Positions 9,396-46,437 of a stretch of DNA of 64,000 nt are shown here, piece after piece (positions within the stretch are counted from its first letter, which is position 1; each line of letters begins with the position of its first letter). The DNA comes from Xiphophorus maculatus (Eukaryota > Chordata > Actinopteri > Cyprinodontiformes > Poeciliidae). The position numbers and the translations under genes were made by a program. The stretch is from NCBI RefSeq assembly GCF_002775205.1, contig NC_036456.1, positions 17,015,463 to 17,079,462 on the forward strand, in the 5' to 3' direction. Under the pieces are notes generated by a model. It did no database searches. It was not told the origin of the DNA and worked only from the letters and a program-made list of their open reading frames with translations.

Positions 9396-10215
9396 TACTG
9401 TCTAAACTAACCCGTACATGATGATAAAGACAGAATCTCATACTGAAAACTGTCTGCTTTAAATGTTACTTTGAACTCGCTATTATCTGACAATCAGCTA
9501 ATTGGTCAAACCAGTAATTAAAGCAGCACTAAGTAACATATTTTAAACTTATTTCATTGTCATGTCAGTATAATCGGTAGGAGGCGTAACAGGGCCATCA
9601 TAGATTAAAAAGTAAATTCTGCCAAAATCCGCAAATTTTGAAATTCAATTCAGAAATTCTTATGGAATTTTATTAAAATTCCCTTTTTTTAAAGTCACAA
9701 AATTCAAAAAAATTTTCTAGAAAATTTCTGAGGTTAATCTTAAAATCTGGGTTTAAATGTACTACTCCTTTTTAAAAATTATTTCAGCCTCAATTTGCTG
9801 TAATACACCACTGTAAAAATGAGACAATCTGAAATAATCCAGCTGCTCCCCCTACTCCCAGTGCTTCCACTACAAACAACCAATCAGAACCAGGAGGCGG
9901 GGCTTAACGCTGTCAATCACTCATGTTTGTTCCGGTAAATTTGCTAATAGAAAAACAACTTAGAGTCACAGTGAAAGCATTTATCCACGGCCATTCGTGG
10001 CTATGATAACTAGCCTAGCATCGTTGTCAGGCTATGCTAGCTGTAGCTTAAAGAAAGTTTCTTAAGTTAAAGTTTGAAAAGTATACAATTTTAAAAATTT
10101 AGTGTTTTTCTAAATGTCTCATTTTGAGTTTTTCATATTTTCATTATTTCTCTGAGTTTCTGAATGTGTTTAGTTAAATGTTAAATCCTAAAGTTACTCA
10201 GGGAATATTTTATTT

Positions 10216-10234
10216 CCCACCGTGAGCCAGAACC
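10216..10234 (+). promoter_or_regulatory. PSE-like element of U1 copy 2
   Basis: CCCACCGTGAGCCAGAACC sits at the same -62 to -44 position as in the first unit, with one T-to-C difference. Confidence 0.6.
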
Positions 10235-10277
10235 AGATGTGTGAAGTTGTTAATCGTCAGTCAGAGGAATGACCGGC

Positions 10278-10440
10278 ATACTTACCTGGCAGGGGTGACT
10301 CCACGATCCTGTAGGTGGGTCGCCCAGGGTGAGGATCAGCCATTGCACTGCGGCGATCTGACCTCTGTGAATTCTCCACATGGGAGAATCTCAACTGCAC
10401 AATTTATGGTAGTGGGGGACTGCGTTCGCGCTCTCCCCTG
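10278..10440 (+). ncRNA. rnu1: U1 spliceosomal snRNA, copy 2
   Basis: The 163-nt RNA sequence is identical to copy 1 by direct reading, including the splice-site-pairing 5' end, the altered stem-loop 1 loop and the AATTTATGG Sm site. Identity across RNA and most flanking bases argues for recent duplication or gene conversion. It lies in the middle unit of the array. Confidence 0.95.
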
Positions 10441-11289
10441 GTATTAATGTTAAATGATAAATTATGAGATACTGTCTAAACTAACCCGTACATGATGATA
10501 AAGACAGAATCTCATACTGAAAACTGTCTGCTTTAAATGTTACTTTGAACTCGCTATTTTCTGACAATCAGCTAATTGGTCAAACCAGTAATTAAAGCAG
10601 CACTAAGTAACATATTTTAAACTTATTTCATTGTCATGTCAGTATAATCGGTAGGAGGCGTAACAGGGCCATCATAGATTAAAAAGTAAATTCTGCCAAA
10701 ATCCGCAAATTTTGAAATTCAATTCAGAAATTCTTATGGAATTTTATTAAAATTCCCTTTTTTTAAAGTCACAAATTTCAAAAAAATTTTCTAGAAAATT
10801 TCTGAGGTTAATCTTAAAATCTGGGTTTAAATGTACTACTCCTTTTTAAAAATTATTTCAGCCTCAATTTGCTGTAATACACCACTGTAAAAATGAGACA
10901 ATCTGAAATAATCCAGCTGCTCCCCCTACTCCCAGTGCTTCCACTACAAACAACCAATCAGAACCAGGAGGCGGGGCTTAACGCTGTCAATCACTCATGT
11001 TTGTTCCGGTAAATTTGCTAATAGAAAAACAACTTAGAGTCACAGTGAAAGCATTTATCCACGGCCATTCGTGGCTATGATAACTAGCCTAGCATCGTTG
11101 TCAGGCTATGCTAGCTGTAGCTTAAAGAAAGTTTCTTAAGTTAAAGTTTGAAAAGTATACAATTTTAAAAATTTAGTGTTTTTCTAAATGTCTCATTTTG
11201 AGTTTTTCATATTTTCATTATTTCTCTGAGTTTCTGAATGTGTTTAGTTAAATGTTAAATCCTAAAGTTACTCAGGGAATATTTTATTT

Positions 11290-11308
11290 CCCACCGTGAG
11301 CCAGAACC
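11290..11308 (+). promoter_or_regulatory. PSE-like element of U1 copy 3
   Basis: Same sequence and spacing as in the second unit (CCCACCGTGAGCCAGAACC, -62 to -44). Confidence 0.6.
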
Positions 11309-11351
11309 AGATGTGTGAAGTTGTTAATCGTCAGTCAGAGGAATGACCGGC

Positions 11352-11514
11352 ATACTTACCTGGCAGGGGTGACTCCACGATCCTGTAGGTGGGTCGCCCA
11401 GGGTGAGGATCAGCCATTGCACTGCGGCGATCTGACCTCTGTGAATTCTCCACATGGGAGAATCTCAACTGCACAATTTATGGTAGTGGGGGACTGCGTT
11501 TGCGCTCTCCCCTG
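11352..11514 (+). ncRNA. rnu1: U1 spliceosomal snRNA, copy 3 (tetraloop variant)
   Basis: This copy equals the other two except for one C-to-T change at 11501 (nt 150), turning the stem-loop 4 UUCG tetraloop into UUUG. Stem-loop 4 of U1 contacts the SF3A1 ubiquitin-like domain, so the copy may be slightly impaired or on the way to becoming a pseudogene. Its PSE-like element is intact. Similarity to the other units ends about 50 bases downstream, where the array stops. Confidence 0.93.
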
Positions 11515-11565
11515 GTATTAATGTTAAATGATAAATTATGAGATACTGTCTGAACTAATCTATAC

Positions 11566-13700
11566 ATGATACAATACTTTTATACATTACAAATAATATC
11601 TACATATCTCCATCAGTTATAGGAAGAACAAAAGAAATAAGGAGGTATGAAAAACAACACGATCAACTATAATGAAAATACAATTTGCAATGTATACGTC
11701 AGAAATTTAATTGAGCAAAAGTCAATAACAAACAAATTAATTCTGTACACAGCAGAATAACAACCCGGGTAGTTACAACCGGGGTTGTTAAACAGATATA
11801 AGCAAAAATTCACATTTTTGTTTTTACTGTGCCATGTATACTATTTAGAGAGATATTTTACTGGTAGAGTCTTATATATAGGAAAAAATAAGATGAAACT
11901 ATTTAGTCTATCAACGTGGAAATTCTCCTTCGACTCTAAAATGATCAATCATATTCATAGAATCACATTATGAACAATTTGTGAATAGAGCAAAACATTT
12001 AGCATGCTATTAGGAAATGTTATCATTTAGTTGGTTAAGAATAATTATTGCACTGTCAATAAATGATTTCTAATAGATGTTCTTAGTTGCCAGAGGAACA
12101 TAGTAATGCCTTCATGAGCTCAGAGGTTCAAACTGACAAAAAACAAGATGGATGCTTTCTGCTATAATATTCCTGCCATCGTCCATCTTCCTTCAGCAAA
12201 CAGTTGCGACAGAGTTGTTTTTGGTTTCACCACCATTTACCTGCTACTTTACCTGCCATTGAAAGTATTCTCAAAAGATTGTCTGTTAGTCTGCAGTTCA
12301 TGTGACCAAATCAGTTGAGGAGATGAAAAGTTAAAACTTGAGTTAAGATGTTGTTTTAACTTGAATTGAGTTAAAACTCAAGTTAGAATGTTAAGTTTTA
12401 ACATTTTAACTCAACAACCTATACCTAACTACACAACCTCAGGTTGGGTAACCCCAAGTTCACTAGGTCTTCTTAAAAGATAGAGTCTCTGAGAACAGTT
12501 CTTAAAGATAAAGTGTTTTCAGCAAAGTTGAGCTGACTGTCCAGGAATAACACAAGGAATTTGAAATTTGCCAGTTTCCACAGGTTGGCCATCAAGTGAA
12601 TCTGGAATCTCTTTCAGGTCTTGTTTATCTCGTTTAATTAGCTCTACTTCCTTAAGAAAATTAAAAGGTATGTTCTTTTCTGAGGGAATTTATCTTTTAC
12701 TATTCCAGTAATGCCAGAATTAATAGTAAATAATAGGGACGTTGTGGTATTCTGATTTAGTAATGTAATTAGATTAGTTGTGCTACCACCCCCACCCCAC
12801 TAGAGGCAGTAGCAGAGCCAAAAAGATGTGACTAAGGAGCAGATTTACTCTCTTAAGTTCAAAAACATACTGAGAGTGAAAATTCTTCCTAAAGGTGAAG
12901 ATATATCACATATTTTAAAAGAAAATAAAAATGGGAGACCCCGAATAATATAGCTAATAAAATAGCTCCCCCTTCTCTTCCGGAGTGCAATGGTCCCATT
13001 TCCAAATAAGGTATGAGACTGACAGTGATCCGTCCCCGCCCCTTTCTGTTTGCTGCAGCGAGGTGTACTTGGCTCTAACGGAGCCTGAGCCGTTCAGCGA
13101 TGCTGTTGCTCCTCCTACACTTTGGACTGAACCATTGTTCTAACAATGGTAGGGGGGACCTAAAAATTTATTCTTATTTTCTTCTTAGATAGATGGCAGA
13201 TTTATTTCGTTCTTTGTTTCTATTGCCTTTTTATATTGATATTGTTTAAATACAAAGACTTAAACATGATTTCTTTGGGGAGGACAATTCTAGACTTTTC
13301 CAAGAGATCCAACTTTGCTACAAAACAGCCTAGCAAATTAGCGCTTCCTAATTTATCTGTAAGAAATAATTAAGGGAAAGCTACATGCGCTAAATGTATT
13401 CAAAGTTAGCAAAACTGCTAAACAAACAGTTAGCGCCACGATTAGTGGAAGTGTGCTCAAAACAATAAGTTTTGTCTATAGTGCCCACCACTGAAGAGAA
13501 ACATTGGACAGATGGAGGGATAAATTAAAGAGGGATTGATGGGTGGAAAGACTGATACATAGATAGATGAATCACTTTGGGATCTTTTAATCAATAACAA
13601 TAATATATATTTGTGGAAATTTCTTTAATTTTGCAGAAAACGTATGTGAAAAGTAAAAAAAAAAAAAATTGTAGGAACCATAGCATTGACAAAACATCTT
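11566..13700. other. Intergenic stretch between U1 array and dennd4c
   Basis: No gene recognised. It contains a cluster of short AT-rich inverted repeats at about 12330-12416 and a GC-richer patch at about 13030-13160 of unknown meaning. No long open frame with known motifs was seen. Confidence 0.5.
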
Positions 13701-13709
13701 TGTTTCCGA

Positions 13710-15497
13710 TCAGTTCACAAACTCATTTATTGCAGCGCTTTTAAGGACAGACATTCATTTCCTTTCCACAGGATGGTAAGAGATCACTTTCATTTGTTAT
13801 TTTAAAAAAAGAAAAAGTCTTCTCTGTACAACCAAGAAAAACTAATTTACATAGTTAGTACAGGATGGAACCCCCTTTACAGATACATTTAAAGGGAACA
13901 GGATGCTGTTAGTTATAAAAATTCTACATTACCAAACCGTCTGCAATCCAAATGTGAATAATACAAAAATAAATAATCAAGATTTTTTTTTTTCCTTTTT
14001 GTTTGCTCTATGATGTGGCTTAATCTTATCATCACAATGGGCTAAGTTCAGATCTCACTCTATGCAGTGCAAATGGAATAATTTACATGATTTCTTCTGT
14101 ACAAGTCAAGCTCCCAACTCAAATCTAAAAATAGTTCAATCTAAGGCCCATTTCCCAACAGGTCATCACAGCACTAATCTGATTTACCTCATGCTTCAGC
14201 ATTTAGTGGAATGTCACCTCAGAGTTTCCTGGCAGAGTGTCGACAGTAATCAACAAGTTCTGGTTTCCGCAGCTACTTTCAAAACGGGGTTGGACCGACT
14301 AAAATGACGTCCAGTCTGTGTGTGAGCAGAGCGCCTGGTGGGAGGATTTGTCTCATCACGGCAAACTTAAAATCATTTCATTTAAATGTCGAGTGATAGA
14401 CCAGCAGAAAGAGGTCATATATGTGAAGTAAAAGAAAAAGGATGCACAGGTTTAATTCAGCTTTAATTTAATACTAATGCAGCAATTTACAGAATTTAAT
14501 TTTAAAAAAGAACATTTTGAAAACCATGCACCATTTTCCTTCCACTTCTCAATTATGGTCTACTTTATGCAAATGTAAAAAAAAAAGTACAAAGGGTGTG
14601 AATACTTTTGAAATTCATTAAATTTTTACTTTAGAAAGACGTGAAGGCTTTATTTGATGCAGAAAAGAGAGAGTAGCCCAACTACATATCAGCTCTACCA
14701 CAATAAGGCCTTCTAGAGCAACTAGTGCAGCAAGTTCCTGTTAAAAAAAGGCAGATATTAAAAGCAAACCGAGCTGCTGTTTAGCTTTCCTTGCATTAGC
14801 ATGGTTGTGTTGTTTTTGGATCAGTAGTGTGGCACTCCTACGTTCAGGAGTCGGGTGTTGTTGCAGAGATCAGTACTGGTGTAAGACATGCTCCTGGCTA
14901 CAGGGCGATCAGGAATGTTGTGAATCCATTTTAGTGATTGATACTTAGTGATTGTCTGTAGCTTCGGTCACTGAAAAACACGAGCTTGTATATGTACACT
15001 TCAACATCTCCAGGATTCATTAAGACTTGGAAAGAACAAAAACAAAAACAACAACAACAAAAAAGGCAACTCTGGTTTCAGATTTCTCATTTGAATGAAA
15101 AATATGTACAAACAGGTGGTGGAGCTCGGTATGTGTGTTATTGTCTGCTTTAGAAAGTGCAAATACAGAACACTCTGGTTCTGCACTCTGGGACATATCT
15201 GTCTCATCTGATCTGATCTGGGAGAAGTTACAGGACAGAGGAAGTGACTGCGGCGCGGGCAGACAGAACGTTCTGTTAGGTAACGAGTATTTCTGAACAC
15301 CACATGTGAAGAAGCGCGGCTCACGTCGTCCCGGGAGGCAAAAAACATTTCCAACCGAAAGCCCTGGCTAGAAAACATACAAGAAAAAAAAAAGCAGCTT
15401 TAAAGTACCATGTTCAGCAAAGGGATAGGCTTAAAAAGTTCACTGTTCCCCTCTGCTGCAGATGACCAGTGAGAACGCTACGAGATGCAACCGTTGT
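13710..15497 (-). terminator. dennd4c: dennd4c 3' UTR with two candidate poly(A) signals
   Basis: Downstream of the dennd4c stop codon (TGA at 15498-15500 on the minus strand) AATAAA motifs occur on that strand at 14648-14653 and at 13726-13731. The first gives a 3' UTR of about 0.87 kb, the second about 1.8 kb. Between them lies a transposon-derived fragment (about 14505-14612), which a long 3' UTR would include. No reading frame of note is present. Confidence 0.5.
14505..14612. mobile_element. End fragment of an internally deleted Tc1-like element
   Basis: The stretch from TTTTGAAAACCATGCACC through CCTTCCACTTCTCAATTATG to GGTGTGAATACTTTTG matches, from memory, the terminal part of a very common teleost nonautonomous Tc1-like family. 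Other pieces of the same family occur at 38702-39222, 50362-51030, 54105-54210 and 60722-61440. Confidence 0.6.
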
Positions 15498-39616
<24,119 letters not shown>

Positions 39617-42600
39617 TTAACAAAGCAATGTTTTGTATTTCTAATGAAATAAAACCTCCTCTGCTACAATCTCAGGAAATATTTGAATATGTATTTTACA
39701 TCCTAATCTGGGTAAAGCTGCTTGCGTATCACACTGCAGTCCATTCATCGCCAAATACACCTACACCTATAATATTTGACTCAAAGGTATAGAGGGATTG
39801 TTTGTTTGTAAACAACGGATGCACGCAACTTGACTTCAGCAAGATATACAAGATATATTTTGCTTGTAAAGGACAAATAAAATATAATAATTTCGTCCTA
39901 TTTTGGTCACAGTTTGCAGGAAAATGAAGACATAGCGCCATCCATCAAGGCAGGCAATAAACTAAGCCTTCAGAAATTAAAAATGCAGCGGGTTGAATGG
40001 GAGGTGGTGCGACGTACAGAGGCGCTGTGCTAAAAACAAAACTTCTGATAGCTGCAGATGCCTCAAAGCTGCGTGGTATAGTTGCGTCGTTCGCAGAGAG
40101 GTGACCTGCAATGGCGGCAAGTTGTCAATTATTTTATTAGCCTAATTGTAAATAGTTTAAATAGTTAGAATAATGTACTTGTGGTCTACGTTCTGAAGGC
40201 GACATTCGCAGTAAAGAGGCTGCTGACGTGAAACTTAAAAAGCAATGTGCTCAAACCTCAGACAGATGTAAACACACAAGGATAAATATTGTGGCTAAGG
40301 CAATAAAAGGATCCCTTAAAACTTTAGCACCACAACAAAGTAAACAAACCAGAGCAACAAAAGCAGTGGCGAAGAAACTGGATCTCCACAAACACTCTTG
40401 GCACTATACATCACAGAGCCACTCCACACACCAGGAGAGTTAAAGCTTTGGTGGCAGCAGAGAGTCAAGGAAGAGTCATCGAACTGGGAAGAATGCTAAG
40501 AAACTTCACCTAGACTTTAAATCACAGGACGTAAAGCAGCTAAAATATGTTATTCAATGTGGCTTGAACAACTGGAAACCACAAAAATATGCTTGTTTTC
40601 AAGCTGCAACATTCCTCAAGCCCATCGCAGTGAATATTTTACTATTACTATAGGAAGTTCCTTGTTCTTAATTAAAACTGATGAGCAATGAGACAAAGCT
40701 TCCCCAGCAGTCATGACTCATGGATCAGTTACACAGTTTCCGTCTGAAAAGCAGCATGTTTCAACGAGTTACTTAAATATGAGAGTACATATTTCTATGG
40801 CACATAGCACACAGGGAAATATAACATTTATATTGTTGGCATCAAGTTATAAGTACATACTGGTCGCAGTGTTGAAAGAGAAAACCACGATGCCAGTCAA
40901 TTTTGGAACATTTTAACCAAACATACTTTAACTAATTCATCCTAACAGGTGAGAATTGGGATAACTTAATGTAGTGTTTTAAAAGTTAACTTAGACTGGA
41001 ATTATTTAAAATTAATTGGGTTGAAAAGCGATTAAATCCAATCCAATCAAGGTCTAGTATTGAAGGAAACCATTCAACTTACACAAAAAGCTGAAGCTAT
41101 TCAATATAAAAAGTATAACAGTTTCTGGGTCAGTTACTGGCTTTAAGGTACAAATATTTTTAAGCTGTTAATGTTTCAAAACTACAAAAAATATTGTTAA
41201 TACTGTTTAAAATCCTTTAATGAGACTTTATAGAAAATGCTGCAGCAACTGGAGATTTCTCCAGCTGTAAGGAGTGTAGAGTAACTACCTTTGTTATAAT
41301 CTGTAACTAAAACATTACAGTGTACTTATATTTACTTAGCAATCCGAAGCAGTGCATGAACATCTAAACAGATTTGTGGCTTCAGCTGAAAAAGCAGCAG
41401 GTGATGGTAATAAATGCCAGTGACTACCTGATAATAAACAGGTTTGATGGCCTGGAGAACAACTACCCAATTTACAGTAATTAGACATACAACACAGGCT
41501 AATTTACCTTGCATATATTAACATCCATTTATAATTTTGTTTATCTATGTTGATATGAAAACAAGTTTAAACAATAAAATCTGTTGTATTTTCAAAAACG
41601 ATGATAAAGAAGTGGTTCGTCTTAAAAGAGCGCCGCTATTACTTTCTCTTTATTAAAATTAAATACTTCCCGTCCAATCATTACATTTATTTAAAACTGC
41701 TGACCACTTATTTATAGCCGTTTCTAATTTCTAACAGTTTCTACATCTCCTTTTTGTAAGTGTTACCGGCAATTCTTCATATTGATGAGACTCATTACAG
41801 GCATAAATGTGCATTTCTGCACACTAAATGTGAATTTTCCCACTCTTGATGCACCATGCACGGAGGACTCAGTGAAGATGGATGTGCAAATTATACCTGA
41901 TAATATCAGTCAGTACTACAGGATGACAAACTGTTTCTTGTTGCACTAAGAAGCCAAATGTGATCAGATAAGAAATGCAACACATTGAAAAATTTAATTG
42001 CATGCCATATAGAACAATACGAGTATGACACTTTTATTGTACCACCAGTCCTTCACAGAGCAACACAGAGAACCTCACAACTATGCGAAATTTGGTGAGG
42101 CCAGTTAGCCTAACACTGAGTATACCTTAATATAAATGATTATGCACAGTGGAAACTGTCTTTGCACTACCACAAAAGCTAACATCTCCACTCTTGGGTG
42201 TTCAACCAATCAGCTCAGAGAAAAATAAATGGCGCTACTGGATTGGCTGCTTTGCAAATGCCAGCCAATAAATAGCGTGTTAGGTTATACTTTAGCTTCC
42301 CAAACTGGATTTTTCCTTGAATATTTTATATATACTGTGTAAAATAAGTAAATATGCAAATTTTCCCCAAATAAGTTAGAGTTGCGCTCCCCCGAAAAAA
42401 TCTGTACCGTAAATATTGAACTACGACTAGGTGATGGTCAACAATAACAATGTCAGATACTGACGTCGGCCCAAATTTTGATAGCAGTTCATTCCTGATA
42501 ACAGTTAAGTGTATACTGAACATCCATAATGACTTCTGCCCCAAGTCTTTGGCCATAAATCAAAAAAATGGTAGCAGTTTAAGCTTACTGCCGAATCAGC

Positions 42601-43758
42601 AACAGTGTATATTAAACAACCAAGATAGTGTCAAAAAGATAGAAACTAATCAGTTAAACTTCTTTAATTCCAAGAGCTGCCTCGCTCCCCATATTTAGAT
42701 CATTTGCAACGAAATTGTTTTGAAACCATGATAAAAAGAGGATGACATATGAAAAAAAAACAATGCACCAACTAAAAAAACATTACAACTGTACTTTAAA
42801 TCAAAAAAGAGAAGCCGGTGAAACTAGTGAAAGCCGGCAAGAGAAAAGAGAAAAAGTCAAAACGGTTCTACAGAAATAAGTCTACCAAAAAGCCAGCACT
42901 TCATTTTCAAAGAGCTTTCAGAACCACCACAGGAAGTTCATTTTTCCAGCAGTGAGTCAGCTGTGGCAGAGGGACAAAAAAAGAAAGCCACTTGGATGGG
43001 CACTGCACGCTCAACACCACAGGCTGCACAATCAGAAAATGGTGACATTTGGAAAGGTGACGAAGTTGAAGAAAAATAAATAAATAAGTAATACAGAAGT
43101 CATGAGTAATTGCTAATGTTGTCTCTAAGCTGGAGACGGGAATGCAGAGGAGGCTCCACTGGCTGATGTTGAGTTTTACTAACTGTGTGTACAATTACTT
43201 AAATTTATGCTTCTTTCCTTCGATCTAGTCTTGGCCACTTGCGTATACGCACTCGTCAAAAGGATTCAATTGAAGTTGGCTTCATTTTCCTCCCAACAAT
43301 TACAGTCGTTAGCCAGAAATAAGCACCTGTTTCTATCTATGTCAAAGAAACTCTTAAGAGTGCAATAGACGTATAACAGTGTCATAAAAAGTAAACAAAA
43401 ACTCCAAATAGCACCGCTGAAAGTGCAATGGATCACCAGATTCCTTTCACACAAATTTGATTAAGTTGAATGGAAATCTATTGTTTAGCAGGCATCCTGT
43501 CATCCTCTTCTGGGTGCTCCTTCTAATTGACTCCAGATGTTCTTTTCCACGACACAATAAAGAACCCTCTTAGCGAAATGCCTCCCACTAATTCTGACTG
43601 GCTCCAGCTTTCATTTAGATTGTGATGCACAACTGCAGCTTCGGAGCAAAGACTTGCTGCTCTGAAGAGATTTACTGCATCATATCCATGGTAACAGCTC
43701 ACCGGTCAAACCCCTATTCAAAAGGAAGCTGCTTGTTAGACCCGTGGTTTTCTCTGAG

Positions 43759-43786
43759 AAAAAATAAAATAAAATAAAATAAAATA
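43759..43786. repeat. (AAAAT)n microsatellite
   Basis: Five to six AAAAT units in the large dennd4c intron. Confidence 0.85.
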
Positions 43787-45489
43787 GAAGTCCTGTTTAA
43801 CATCCTTTGACAAAAGCTGGATAATTTGTGTAATACTGATCATTTAGGCAATGAGTGTCTGGTCTTCTTTTGTATGTGGGTGCATAAAAAAGTCATGCAG
43901 TCAAAACAGGAATGGACAGCTAAGTCTAGACACCTGTTACTTGTTGCCTGCAGTTCAGATTTGAAGATCAGCTGACTCTGATATTCTCATCTGATTCTGA
44001 GCTACGACTGGCACTGAAAACGTTTTTTTAAAGCTTCAAATAGTCATTCCTGTTTACAGATTTAACCTCTGAACCAGACAATTTTCAGCTCGACTCACCC
44101 CAATCAATGATTGACCAATCGGAAACTCAAAGGGGTTATCTTTTTAGAAATTGGTCAAATGTACCACAATAAGTCAGACTGGAAACGCCACTGTTTGGTG
44201 TTGAAGTTTTTCTTGTTTCCATTGTAAAAGCAGCTCATACAACCAACTGGTACCACACTATTCCTAGGCCCCCTTCAGTTGTAGGTCTGTAGGACGATGG
44301 TACAGTAGGTACAGGTTAGGCTGGAGCTAGTGGCACCACACAACACAGTCCATTGACCAGGCTACAGAAAAAACATCAGCCTACTCATAGTGCTTCAGAT
44401 TTGTCGTCGCTGTAGCCTGGCGCCGCGTTAGGCGCTTGGGTTTAACATCTCCTTGATCAACCAATCCTCTGTGGCAACAAGGCATAATAACCAACAATTA
44501 CTTAACTACTGCTGATAATCTTTGCATAGCCAATGACAAGCTATGCAACGAAATGTGTTGCACAGCAGAATATATTTCATCTGAAGGAGCACAGAGTGTG
44601 AAACCAACCAAGGCTGATGTTTTATTTCAGAAATAAAAGGACATTTCTGAATGCCGGTGTGAACGTCATTTAATTCTTTACTTGACATCAGGAGCTTTAT
44701 CATCCCTCCTGTATGGCTGGGCATTATGCACAAAGAACGACATCTTTTCAGAGCTTTATGTTTTCTAATAATAATGTTACACTGAATTCTAGACTTGTTG
44801 GGAGTATGCACAACCAACATATTGACAGCACTTTTGTTGAGGAAACAAGGTATAGGTTTCTTTTATATGACTAAACAAAAATAAGGAAATATAACCAACA
44901 CGGTGTTTAATTAATGTCAAGTAGGAAATGTATTCAACATGGAGTATAGGAACGAGACAATCTGTCCATTTTGAGCACCAACATAAATGACATTTCACTT
45001 CCACTGCAACGGTAATGTTAGTATATATGAAAGAAAAAACATCAGGACTGTGAGTCATCCAGTTCTCTGAAAGCCTGAATGCAGCTGACCACAAAGCATC
45101 ACAGCAGGGGAACAAAGTACATTTAGCAGGAGAAAAAAAAACACACACACTTTACTGGGCAACAGACAATTCTGTTAGAGCTTGAAGTCTGAAAAACAAC
45201 TAATAAAAAACTAATAAAACAGAACACACTTAACAAGAGGACATTAAGAAAACCACACAAACCTCTATTATTCAGGATTTTAATTATATAACCAGATCCA
45301 CTTGATTTATTTGTGCAATTAAGCTCATATTGACTGAAAAAAAAACAAATAATTAAATGTCAACAACCAACGAAACTTTTCATAACACACACACAGCTGA
45401 TGTTTTTGCCTCATCTTAGTTCTACACAATAACAGACCAAACTGCAGGTGTGTGTGCCGTCAGTGTATAGAACAGCCTCATGCCGACTC

Positions 45490-45960
45490 TTAAATAGGGT
45501 GGAGGATCTGTGATGCAGTGGGCCTGTTTGTTTTCCAAATATCTTGAGAACCTGGCAAAGAATCAGAAACTACTTAAAATGCCAGGATGATGCAAATAAT
45601 AAAAAAAAAAAATTTAAAAATCAAGTGGCCTCCGGCAGAAGTATAGATGATCATTGGGTCTTTCAGCAGAATTATGATCAAAACCATGCATTTTTTTCCT
45701 CTCACTGAATAGATTAAATTAAATTAAAGTTGGATTTTAGGACTAAATATCCAGTCTGGTCTGAGAACCCCTTGGAATCTCCCCAGAACGAGCTGGACGA
45801 TGTCTGCAGAAAGAAGAACGTCTAAGGTTCCCTCCAACATGAAATGATCTCAGATAAGCTGAAGAATGGAAGTTGGGTTTTTCAGTGTTTTCAGCACAAC
45901 ATTATGCAGTTGCAAAAAATCTAATTAATTAGACATTTCACACATCCAACAAAATTTATG
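45490..45960 (+). mobile_element. Decayed Tc1-like transposon remnant
   Basis: GGGTGGAGGATCTGTGATGC followed by AGTGGGCCTGTTTGTTTTCC is the nucleotide form of the Tc1-type GGGSVMxWxCF region; downstream ATCATTGGGTCTTTCAGCAG fits the following HWVFQQ part. The frame is broken by stops. No terminal repeats were identified. Confidence 0.55.
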
Positions 45961-46289
45961 TACAGGTTTTGCTGAAAAATGCATATTTGGTCATGGAAAA
46001 ATAGGATTGTGGATTGATAGTGTTGATGAATATAGCAAAGCTGTTTCATATCCAAGAAAGCTGCATCATTGCTAAAACATTATGATGACTTGCATTTTTT
46101 CTCTTCTCTTTCTGATCTGTTATAGTGACAAACTAATGAAAAATGTGTAGCTCAGTGAAGGTTCATCTGATCAGCCATCTTTGATCTAACTCAAAGTCGA
46201 GTTATGAAACCATCTACCAGAAGGGAGAGAAGGCTTTTTTTTATGTTGGTTTTATTTTGTGCACAGAAGTTTTCTTCATAAAATCAAGA

Positions 46290-46437
46290 TAATGTAGGAA
46301 CAACCCTGAGCATCCTCTTCAAGACACTGTTACAACAACAAAGTGTCTTCGGTCAGAGTCACTGGAACGCAGACCTCTACAGGAGATCGTTCCTACCCAC
46401 AGCCATCAGCATTTACAACAATTCCTTGAAGAAATGT
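46290..46437 (+). mobile_element. LINE (non-LTR retrotransposon) ORF C-terminal fragment
   Basis: One frame reads TLSILFKTLLQQQSVFGQSH and then DLYRRSFLPTAISIYNNSLK before a stop. The pattern 'RRSFLPTAIxxYNNSL' is the usual C-terminus of fish Rex/L2-like LINE proteins. Only this 3' end is present, as expected from 5'-truncated insertion, and it is old. Confidence 0.65.

Larger units (their letters stand above)
8800..11565 (+). repeat. Tandem array of a 1074-bp unit carrying U1 snRNA genes
   Basis: Three units follow head to tail: about 8800-9879, 9880-10953 and 10954-11565 (the third stops matching soon after its U1 gene). The CCAATCAG motif recurs at 8802 (as GCCAATCAG), 9880 and 10954, and the U1 starts recur at 9204, 10278 and 11352, exactly 1074 bases apart. 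Units 2 and 3 are nearly identical including the flanks, while unit 1 has scattered differences and a small indel, so the 2/3 duplication (or homogenisation) is more recent. A small-nuclear-RNA gene array built as kilobase tandem units is a known arrangement for vertebrate U1. Confidence 0.95.

Noticed and set aside
9167-11521. Three near-identical 68-residue open frames
   Set aside because: They lie over the U1 RNA genes and repeat only because the 1074-bp unit repeats; the single residue change in the third reflects the U1 tetraloop base. They are not protein genes.
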